Under the pieces are notes generated by a model. That model searched no databases. It was not told where the DNA came from and was given only the letters and a program-made list of their open reading frames with translations. Shown in pieces: positions 1-4,653 of a stretch of 6,172 bases of DNA (the first letter of the stretch is position 1; every line of letters starts with the position of its first letter). The DNA is from Bacteroidales bacterium. GTDB taxonomy: Bacteria > Bacteroidota > Bacteroidia > Bacteroidales > UBA7960. Both the position numbers and the translations under genes were made by a program. Location of the stretch: NCBI GenBank assembly GCA_003557765.1, contig PWNO01000074.1:1-6172 (forward strand), given 5' to 3'.

Positions 1-870
1 CCGGGAGTGGCAGATGCCGTCCATCTGATCAGGGAGGCGCGAGGGAGGGTGATCGTCAGCGGCATGGGCAAGTCGGGTCACGTGGGGCGCAAGATCGCCG
101 CCACGCTCGCCTCGACCGGAACGCCGGCGCAGTTCGTGCATCCTGCCGAAGCGAGCCACGGCGATCTGGGCATGATCACCAGCCAGGATGTGTGTCTGCT
201 CTTGTCCAACTCCGGTGAAACCGCCGAATTGGCGGATCTGGTTGCCTACGCCAAGCGCTTCGCGATTCCGATGATCGGCATGACACGGAATCCAGCCAGC
301 AGCCTCGCGCAACAGTGCGACGTCGTGCTTGACGTACCCGACGTTCCGGAAGCCTGCACCGTGGGAATGGCCCCAACCACATCGACGACGCTGATGATGG
401 CGCTCGGCGATGCCATGGCCGTGGCTCTGATGCGTCTCCGCGGCTTTGAGCGGGAGCACTTTGCCGCATTTCATCCCGGCGGAAAGCTCGGTTCCCAGCT
501 CCTGAAAGTCTCCGCGCTGATGCACACCGGCGACGAAATGCCGATTGTGTCTCCTGAGACTCCGATGGGCGAGACGCTCGTGACCATGACAGCGAAAGGA
601 CTCGGACTAGCCGCCGTCATCTCGGAACGGGTTTTGATTGGCGTAATTACGGACGGGGATTTGCGCCGCAACCTCTCTCAGCTAATGCAGAGAACGGCCG
701 GCGAGGGTTGTACGCGCAACCCGCGGACCATTCACGAGGACCAGTTGGCGTCCGAGGCGTTAGGCATCATTAATGGCTCCCGCATCACCTCCTTGTGTGT
801 CGTGGGTGCACAGAGCGAGATAGTCGGTATATTGCATATTCATGATTGCCTTCGTGCCGGAATCGTCTGA
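1..870 (+). CDS. kpsF: KpsF/KdsD-type D-arabinose-5-phosphate isomerase, 5' partial
   Basis: Cytoplasmic enzyme interconverting ribulose-5-phosphate and arabinose-5-phosphate, the first step towards CMP-Kdo. The reading frame is open from base 1 (Pro-Gly-Val), so the GTG at 7 is an internal Val and about 37 N-terminal residues lie upstream of the window. Counting that GTG as residue 1, a SIS domain covers about 12-150, with GMGKSG at 19-24, SNSGET at 67-72, EAC at 115-117 and HPGG at 156-159. Two CBS domains follow (about 169-222 with TDGDLRR, and 234-287). Adding 37 gives E. coli KdsD numbering as I remember it: K59, H88, E111, E152 and H193 all match, so the active site looks intact. The C-terminus HDCLRAGIV is also family-typical, so the 3' end is undamaged although an IS fragment begins right after the stop. 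Whether this is the housekeeping kdsD or a capsule-locus kpsF copy cannot be decided here; the polysaccharide neighbours favour kpsF. Confidence 0.93.
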   Translation, partial: PGVADAVHLIREARGRVIVSGMGKSGHVGRKIAATLASTGTPAQFVHPAEASHGDLGMITSQDVCLLLSNSGETAELADLVAYAKRFAIPMIGMTRNPASSLAQQCDVVLDVPDVPEACTVGMAPTTSTTLMMALGDAMAVALMRLRGFEREHFAAFHPGGKLGSQLLKVSALMHTGDEMPIVSPETPMGETLVTMTAKGLGLAAVISERVLIGVITDGDLRRNLSQLMQRTAGEGCTRNPRTIHEDQLASEALGIINGSRITSLCVVGAQSEIVGILHIHDCLRAGIV

Positions 871-1338
871 GCAACCTGGAGCGCACCATGTTCGACTGGC
901 TGGCTTGGTTCCGGGCTGAGGGCTGGGACGGACTGAACGAGAAGCAGCGCTCGGGGCGTCCGCGCGAGCTGACGGGGGCGCAGATCCAGTGGGTCTACGA
1001 CTGCATCACCCCGGGGAACACGCAACAGTTCCAGTTCGCGTATTGCCTGTGGACGTTGAAGATCCTGCGCGACCTGATCGCCCGCCGACTGAAGGTGCAG
1101 GTAAGTACGAGTTCGCTGAGCCGGCTGCTGCGCAAGCTGGGGCTGAGCCCGCAAGTACCGCTGTATCAGGCCTACCGCAAGGACCCGGAGCGGGCGAACG
1201 CTTATCTGACCGCCACGCTCCCAGAGGCGGTCGCGAAGGCCAAACAGTTGCACGCCCCGATGTTGTTCGTCGTGGAATCGTGTGCGTAGTTTCTACCGGT
1301 TACCCGACACGCGATACGTCATCGACGCATTGAAGTAA
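871..1338 (+). mobile_element. IS630-family insertion sequence remnant
   Basis: Decayed insertion sequence lying between the isomerase stop codon and the pyruvyltransferase gene. Transposase-like coding begins essentially at base 871, so the left terminal repeat and the 5' end of the transposase gene are gone. The right side is placed at the TAA at 1336-1338, which ends a short transposase-like C-terminal segment. An intact element would carry its right terminal inverted repeat a few dozen bases further on, so IS DNA may extend to about 1360. No terminal inverted repeat pair or target duplication is visible, as expected when one end is lost. The fragment is GC-rich like the isomerase gene and unlike the AT-rich genes that follow, so it marks a composition boundary. 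Confidence 0.7.
871..1338 (+). pseudogene. IS630-family transposase, N-truncated and internally deleted
   Basis: The frame ending at the TAG at 1287-1289 encodes the second half of the N-terminal DNA-binding region of an IS630-type transposase: a WLAWFRAEGWDGL helix, the linker RSGRPREL, a second helix-turn-helix with LWTLKILRDLIARR and SRLLRKLGLSPQ, then the QAYRKDP segment. It stops at MLFVVES, where the family has the first catalytic Asp (usually FxDE), so the DDE domain is absent. From about 1282 a different frame reads VRSFYRLPDTRYVI and ends at the TAA at 1336; as I remember the family, this resembles the extreme C-terminus (an RSFF...TxYA-like tail). The simplest reading is one deletion of roughly 500 bp near 1280 that removed the catalytic core. 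The frame is open leftwards to 846 inside the isomerase gene, but homology starts only near 871. It cannot be an active transposase. Confidence 0.75.
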
Positions 1339-1362
1339 CATGCGGAGACTCTTGCATGACTT

Positions 1363-1366
1363 GAGG
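1363..1366 (+). promoter_or_regulatory. Shine-Dalgarno GAGG deciding the 1373 start
   Basis: GAGG sits 6 nt before the ATG at 1373. The same GAGGC box with the same 6-nt spacing precedes the next gene (2201-2204 before 2211), which supports 1373 over the earlier in-frame ATG at 1340. That ATG has only a weak GAAG upstream and abuts the IS remnant stop. Confidence 0.55.
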
Positions 1367-1372
1367 CAAGAA

Positions 1373-2209
1373 ATGACACCTAAACATGTTTCGCGAATTA
1401 TACTAAGGGCAGTCCGAGTTAAAAGCAAAAAAAGACTGTTCTGGTGGCGTGGCCCTCCATACAATTTCGGGGACTGGATAGGGCCCTATCTCTTTCAACG
1501 CTTGTGCGGCTATGAACCCCAATACGCTCTACCAAGTAACCGATCCTTGCGAACGTGCTTCGTTACAGTGGGTAGCATAGCTCATCGGTTCCGGCAAGAC
1601 TCTATAGTTTGGGGTTCAGGGATGATCAAAAGAAATCAGCAGTTCTGGGAGCCGTACGAAACGTTAGCAGTACGAGGACCCTACACTTACGAGCGATTCA
1701 GGCATCTTGGATATTCTTGCCCTGAGATTTACGGTGACCCAGCCATCTTGCTCCCGCTATTCTTTAGTCCAGCCGTCGATAAAAAATATCGTGTTGGCGT
1801 TATTCCTCATTATGTCCATTTCGAAGAAGCTAAGGCTCTATTCGCGAAAGAATCCGATATTTTGATCATTGATGTCCGCAGCAAGTTAGAGACCGTGATA
1901 AGCCAGATTTGTTCGTGTGAGCGGACCCTCTCTAGTTCACTTCATGGGCTAATAGTCTCTCACAGCTACAAGATTCCAAGCGCTTGGGCGGACTTCTCTA
2001 AAGGCATTTCTGGTGATCAAGTCAAGTTTCTTGATTATTTTGCGTCTGCGTCTATCGATAAACCGCCGGACCCGATCATGGTAACGGGAAGAATAACAAC
2101 CAGCGAAATTGAGGCATGGATAGATTCAATGCCGCAGCCTGATTTGGAAGGCTTGCGTAAGCCCTTGCTGGAGGTGTGCCCGTATAAGATCAATGCTGAT
2201 GAGGCATAA
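1373..2209 (+). CDS. Polysaccharide pyruvyltransferase family protein
   Basis: A 278-residue cytoplasmic protein with the signature pieces of the polysaccharide pyruvyltransferase family (ExoV/WcaK/CsaB type). Members move pyruvate from phosphoenolpyruvate onto a sugar of the repeat unit as a ketal, adding negative charge. Numbered from the ATG at 1373: NFGDWIGP at 31-38, WGSG at 80-83, VRGP at 100-103, YGDPAILLP at 120-128, GVIPHY at 142-147, and SSSLHGLIVSHSYKIPSAW at about 187-205, which is the strongest family match. There is no signal peptide or membrane segment. The ATG at 1340 would add 11 residues; the Shine-Dalgarno box and the chance that 1340 lies in IS DNA favour 1373. The gene is AT-rich (hand counts: 21/60 G+C at 1381-1440, 23/60 at 1801-1860) beside the isomerase (43/60 at 61-120), suggesting acquisition. 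Some family members may not transfer pyruvate, so the acceptor and exact reaction are unknown. Confidence 0.82.
   Translation: MTPKHVSRIILRAVRVKSKKRLFWWRGPPYNFGDWIGPYLFQRLCGYEPQYALPSNRSLRTCFVTVGSIAHRFRQDSIVWGSGMIKRNQQFWEPYETLAVRGPYTYERFRHLGYSCPEIYGDPAILLPLFFSPAVDKKYRVGVIPHYVHFEEAKALFAKESDILIIDVRSKLETVISQICSCERTLSSSLHGLIVSHSYKIPSAWADFSKGISGDQVKFLDYFASASIDKPPDPIMVTGRITTSEIEAWIDSMPQPDLEGLRKPLLEVCPYKINADEA
2201..2204 (+). promoter_or_regulatory. Shine-Dalgarno GAGG deciding the 2211 start
   Basis: GAGG overlaps the last codons of the upstream gene and lies 6 nt before the ATG at 2211, itself one base after the upstream TAA. Two earlier in-frame ATGs (2193 and 2199) would overlap the upstream gene and lack a comparable box. 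Confidence 0.6.
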
Positions 2210-2210
2210 A

Positions 2211-3002
2211 ATGATAAAGGTCCCTGCCGCATTTTCTGAGTGGCCTGTGGTGGTCATCAGCTTGAATGATGCGCACCATCGCCGTGCCGCTTTGGAGAAA
2301 TCGCTCAGTGAGATTGAGGTATGTTACGAGGTGTTTCCGGCTGTTGATGGCAGATGGGGTTTGGAAGAAAAATATGAAAATTTGATAGACCGAGCAGCAG
2401 CTCAATCAAGGTTGGGGCGCGAGATGACTGACCCGGAGTTTGGCTGCGCGCTAAGCCATCTTTCTGTATATGAAATTCTTTTGTCCGAGGGTTGGCCTGG
2501 GGCGATAGTTCTCGAAGATGATGCAATTGTCGGTTCCCTTTTCAAAGAATTTGTATCATCCAAGGCTTATCTGAGCTATGGATTTGTTCAATTAGATTAT
2601 AACTGGGCGCGGGTCTGGCGCTTCGGTTATGGTACAAGCAGGGTGACTCAGCGGATTGTCTTGAGAAGGCTAATCTATAACGCAGGTTGCGCCGTTGGCT
2701 ATGCCATCTCCTCCGCTGCTGCAAGCTTTATTTTGAACTGCTCGAGGCCTGTATCCATGATTGCCGACTGGCCATGTGATCTTGCCCCAATAAGACCATA
2801 TGTGACCGATCCGCAGGTCGTTCGTCATCGGCCGAAAGACGATAAGGATTCGTACCTTGCCGGGGGCAGAAAGGAGTCGATTGCAAAGGCAAAGATGCTC
2901 AAATTGACTAAGGGCGGGTCTTGCCGAAACCCCAAGCCGAGGCATTATAACTGTTTCGGCCGGTTTTTTTCATATTTCCTTCCTAATCAAGGCTCGAGTT
3001 AG
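2211..3002 (+). CDS. Glycosyltransferase family 25 (LPS biosynthesis type)
   Basis: A 263-residue protein matching GT25, the family of LOS/LPS galactosyltransferases such as LgtB/Lex1. These are soluble or peripheral enzymes at the inner face of the cytoplasmic membrane that use a UDP-sugar. Numbered from the ATG at 2211: VVVISL at 13-18 followed by the basic HHRRAALE stretch, FPAVDGR at about 42-48, GCALSHLSVYEILL at about 78-91, and the acidic VLEDDA at 100-105 (the GT-A metal-binding region). NAGCAVGYAIS (about 157-167) and DWPCD (186-190) are typical of the second half. The start follows the pyruvyltransferase stop by one base, so the two genes are probably co-transcribed and translationally coupled. 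Composition is intermediate (28/60 G+C at 2581-2640). The tail past residue 235 is lysine/arginine- and aromatic-rich, and a terminator-like hairpin lies inside it. Donor and acceptor sugars cannot be read from sequence. Confidence 0.85.
   Translation: MIKVPAAFSEWPVVVISLNDAHHRRAALEKSLSEIEVCYEVFPAVDGRWGLEEKYENLIDRAAAQSRLGREMTDPEFGCALSHLSVYEILLSEGWPGAIVLEDDAIVGSLFKEFVSSKAYLSYGFVQLDYNWARVWRFGYGTSRVTQRIVLRRLIYNAGCAVGYAISSAAASFILNCSRPVSMIADWPCDLAPIRPYVTDPQVVRHRPKDDKDSYLAGGRKESIAKAKMLKLTKGGSCRNPKPRHYNCFGRFFSYFLPNQGSS
2923..2970 (+). terminator. Terminator-like hairpin inside the GT25 3' end
   Basis: GCCGAAAC (2923-2930) and GTTTCGGC (2953-2960) form a perfect 8-bp stem around a 22-nt loop. A tighter alternative uses GCCGA at 2936-2940 with TCGGC at 2956-2960. 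Three bases later comes a run of seven T (2964-2970). This resembles a Rho-independent terminator but lies about 30 bases before the GT25 stop codon, and the loop is longer than usual. It could reduce read-through from the AT-rich pair into the downstream genes. Confidence 0.4.
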
Positions 3003-3177
3003 TCTGAATAGCCTCGCCGCAGAATTCATGAGTCAGTGAGGCGCGATGGAAGGCGTTGCCAATGAGAATCCTGGCTCATTCTCTGAGACGACGAAAATGT
3101 CAGGGCCATATCCACCGAAAGCAAGAAGGCGAGAGACAGCTCCGGTCCGGCATTAATGGGATCAGAGGTTCAACTGG

Positions 3178-3191
3178 TTGGTGAATACCAA
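3178..3191 (+). repeat. Short palindrome TTGGT-GAAT-ACCAA
   Basis: A perfect 5-bp inverted repeat with a 4-nt centre, 13 bases upstream of the possible -35 element at 3205. Its position would suit a regulator-binding site, but a palindrome this short also arises by chance. Confidence 0.25.
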
Positions 3192-3204
3192 TGTGTATGA
3201 GGTG

Positions 3205-3232
3205 TTGCAAAGGTGCTCGCATTTGATATTTT
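3205..3232 (+). promoter_or_regulatory. Possible sigma-70-like promoter for the downstream block
   Basis: TTGCAA (3205-3210) and TATTTT (3227-3232) are separated by 16 bp; each matches 4 of 6 consensus positions, in an AT-rich patch within otherwise GC-rich surroundings. Transcription would begin near 3239, which coincides with the first ATG of the next frame. That implies either a leaderless message or a later translation start. Confidence 0.35.
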
Positions 3233-3238
3233 ATTTTG

Positions 3239-4516
3239 ATGAGCGAAATCGACGCGGGCAATCAAAAGCGTCGCGACGTGGTCGCGGCACAAGGCACGTG
3301 GCGCCAGATGGATATAGTCTTGAGTGGCGTGATCCGATCCGAATCGCAAAGGCAAAATGCACCCGCGGTGTTAGTGCTTCGGCGGCGGGCGATGAAAGGT
3401 GAGGCCAGGCTAAACCCGGGTGCCAGGATTCTACTCAGAACCCGGCGCCGTCTGGGCGTGTTCCGTCGGATGATGCAGGAGGCATTGATGGTGAGCGGTG
3501 TCTCGCCCGCGCGTCTCGTCATGGCGCGCGGCGGGCACAAGTTCGAACAGGTGAAGGCGGAGCTGGTCGGTGCAGGGGCCGATACCAGCGACCTGATCTT
3601 CATGGGGGATCGAGGAAGAAGAAGTCTCCGAAGCCTGATGGAACTTCCGGGGCTGTTCTTCAAGCTACTCGCGCTTTGGGTGATCCTCTCCTGGCGGACC
3701 CGGGGCCGGTTGTCGGCGTACCGCGAGGTGATTTGTCTGCACGCGGTCTTCGCGCGGGAGTTGGAGAAGAAGCCGAAAACCCACTGGCTGTTCATTGGGG
3801 ACCTGAGTCCGGTTCAGATCGCACTGGCGGGAGCCGCCCGACGCTCGGGCCACGGGGTGATCTCGTGGCAGTGGGATTATCTGGACTTCAAGCGCTTTCC
3901 AGTCAAGCCGGACTTTGCGGCGGTATTGAACGAGACTGGAATCCGCCTTGCCCACATGAGCGATCACGATCGCGACGAGGGTCGAGTGCTTTGGCGGCCC
4001 GGTTTGCCGCAGAAGCCGCTCGATTTGGGTAGAATCCATGCGGGGCCCGTCGGGGTGCTCCTGAACGCTTTCGCGGACACATCGGCGCTGGAGATTCTTT
4101 CAGAGGTGCAGGCAGCGCTCGGCCGGCCCTTGTTGCTGCGCCTGCACCCGAACTCACGGCTCTGGGAAATGCCACTGCACAGAAACATGACGAAGCAGGA
4201 GCGCGGCGCACCGATGGAGGCATTTTTCGCTTCGGTCGGCATGGTGTTGGCTGGCAACACCCAGACGCAATTCAATGCCCTCTGTCACGGCCTGCCCGTC
4301 ATCCAGCTCGCCAAGCTGGATCCGCTCGTATTCGACCACCACGGCTATGTACGCAGGGGAATCGTCTTCGGGGTGCGGGAGATCTCTGATCTCGATCTGG
4401 CGGAAGTCGTCCGCTTCTACTCAGCCGACCACTTCGCCACCGAGATGAGAACCCTTCTGGGCCCGCGCCCGGAGGATCGGTTGCCGCCTCTCTCCGCATT
4501 GCTCGAATCGGTATGA
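3239..4516 (+). CDS. GT-B-fold glycosyltransferase-like protein, family unassigned
   Basis: A 425-residue protein if the ATG at 3239 is used. I do not recognise a named family. The second half looks like the nucleotide-sugar-binding half of a GT-B enzyme. Numbered from 3239: WLFIGDLSPVQIALAGAARR at about 183-202, SWQWDYLDF at 209-217, VGVLLNAF at 271-278, RLHPNSR at 301-307, and GNTQTQFNALCHGLPVIQL at about 339-357. An HP motif followed by a Ser/Thr-rich motif occurs in CMP-sugar-using GT-B enzymes (bacterial sialyltransferases, KpsC/KpsS-type Kdo transferases) and in CDP-glycerol phosphotransferases, so a CMP-sugar donor is possible but unproven. Residues 45-80 are very arginine-rich, and one hydrophobic stretch at 138-151 could be a membrane-associated helix. 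No Shine-Dalgarno precedes 3239. In-frame ATGs at 3308 (beginning MDIVLSGVI, a plausible first strand) and 3392 are real alternatives. GC-rich (36/60 at 3841-3900). Confidence 0.65.
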   Translation: MSEIDAGNQKRRDVVAAQGTWRQMDIVLSGVIRSESQRQNAPAVLVLRRRAMKGEARLNPGARILLRTRRRLGVFRRMMQEALMVSGVSPARLVMARGGHKFEQVKAELVGAGADTSDLIFMGDRGRRSLRSLMELPGLFFKLLALWVILSWRTRGRLSAYREVICLHAVFARELEKKPKTHWLFIGDLSPVQIALAGAARRSGHGVISWQWDYLDFKRFPVKPDFAAVLNETGIRLAHMSDHDRDEGRVLWRPGLPQKPLDLGRIHAGPVGVLLNAFADTSALEILSEVQAALGRPLLLRLHPNSRLWEMPLHRNMTKQERGAPMEAFFASVGMVLAGNTQTQFNALCHGLPVIQLAKLDPLVFDHHGYVRRGIVFGVREISDLDLAEVVRFYSADHFATEMRTLLGPRPEDRLPPLSALLESV

Positions 4517-4560
4517 GCATTGGGGTCGGACTCCGTTGCGGCGGGTATTCGGGCAAGGCG

Positions 4561-4616
4561 GCACGGGTTATCGATTGTGCTGCTCGCAGTCCCTGGATGG
4601 CCTCACCGACCCGTGC
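4561..4616 (+). repeat. 8-bp inverted repeat GCACGGGT/ACCCGTGC
   Basis: GCACGGGT (4561-4568) pairs perfectly with ACCCGTGC (4609-4616). Three more pairs (GCG 4558-4560 with CGC 4618-4620) form if G4617 is bulged. The 40-nt loop contains a nested CTGC/GCAG hairpin (4580-4589). It lies about 35 bases before the polymerase start. Confidence 0.4.
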
Positions 4617-4644
4617 GCGCAAATAGCCAAATGGCAATCTTTCT

Positions 4645-4648
4645 GAGG
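4645..4648 (+). promoter_or_regulatory. Shine-Dalgarno GAGG for the GTG start at 4654
   Basis: GAGG is 5 nt before the GTG at 4654. The other possible start, the GTG at 4648, overlaps this box and so would have no ribosome-binding site of its own. Confidence 0.5.
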
Positions 4649-4653
4649 TGGCT

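Larger units (their letters stand above)
3003..3238 (+). other. Intergenic region with no convincing gene
   Basis: About 235 bp between the GT25 stop and the GT-B start. It contains two short overlapping open frames: 3046-3156 (36 codons, preceded by GAGG at 3038-3041) and 3062-3184 (40 codons, starting MRILAHSL). Neither resembles a known protein, and both could be chance. GAGAAT (3064-3069) with ATTCTC (3078-3083), and overlapping AATGAG (3061-3066) with CTCATT (3075-3080), form two mutually exclusive small hairpins. Near its end the region becomes strongly AT-rich. It probably holds the cassette junction plus a promoter for the downstream genes. Confidence 0.5.
4517..4653 (+). other. Gap with structured leader before the polymerase gene
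   Basis: A 137-bp gap between the GT-B stop and the polymerase start. An ATG at 4513 overlaps the GT-B stop (ATGA) and opens a 37-codon frame to the TAG at 4624-4626. Its product matches nothing I know and is probably not a gene, though it could act as a coupling leader peptide. A long inverted repeat (4561-4616) and a small GCCA/TGGC hairpin (4626-4635) suggest folded RNA ahead of the polymerase ribosome-binding site. No T-run follows, so it is not a classical terminator. Confidence 0.35.

Noticed and set aside
840..1253. 137-codon open frame on the minus strand over the transposase remnant
   Set aside because: It is antisense to a recognisable IS630 transposase; its product has low complexity rich in Arg, Gln and Leu and no family features.
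1330..1358. Possible promoter TTGAAG...TTGCAT at the IS remnant edge driving the pyruvyltransferase gene
   Set aside because: The -10-like hexamer matches only 3 of 6 consensus positions and the area is not AT-rich, so it is not distinguishable from background.
1340..1372. Upstream ATG at 1340 as the pyruvyltransferase start
   Set aside because: It has only a weak GAAG box and may lie within IS DNA; the ATG at 1373 has a GAGG box spaced as in the next gene. It remains possible.
3062..3184. 40-codon frame beginning MRILAHSL, resembling the start of a glycosyltransferase
   Set aside because: The resemblance ends after about seven residues, no Rossmann-like pattern follows, and it overlaps another small frame; most likely chance.
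3165..3195. GGTTCAA sequence suggestive of a tRNA T-loop
   Set aside because: No acceptor stem, anticodon arm or CCA end can be paired around it.
3178..3402. 74-codon + strand frame starting at a TTG and overlapping the GT-B 5' end
   Set aside because: No ribosome-binding site or family resemblance; it overlaps the GT-B frame and is extremely basic, as expected of an out-of-frame reading.
3262..3795. 177-codon minus-strand frame opposite the GT-B gene
   Set aside because: The product is dominated by Arg and Ser as typical for the antisense of GC-rich coding DNA, while the + strand carries HP and GNTQT motifs in a longer frame.
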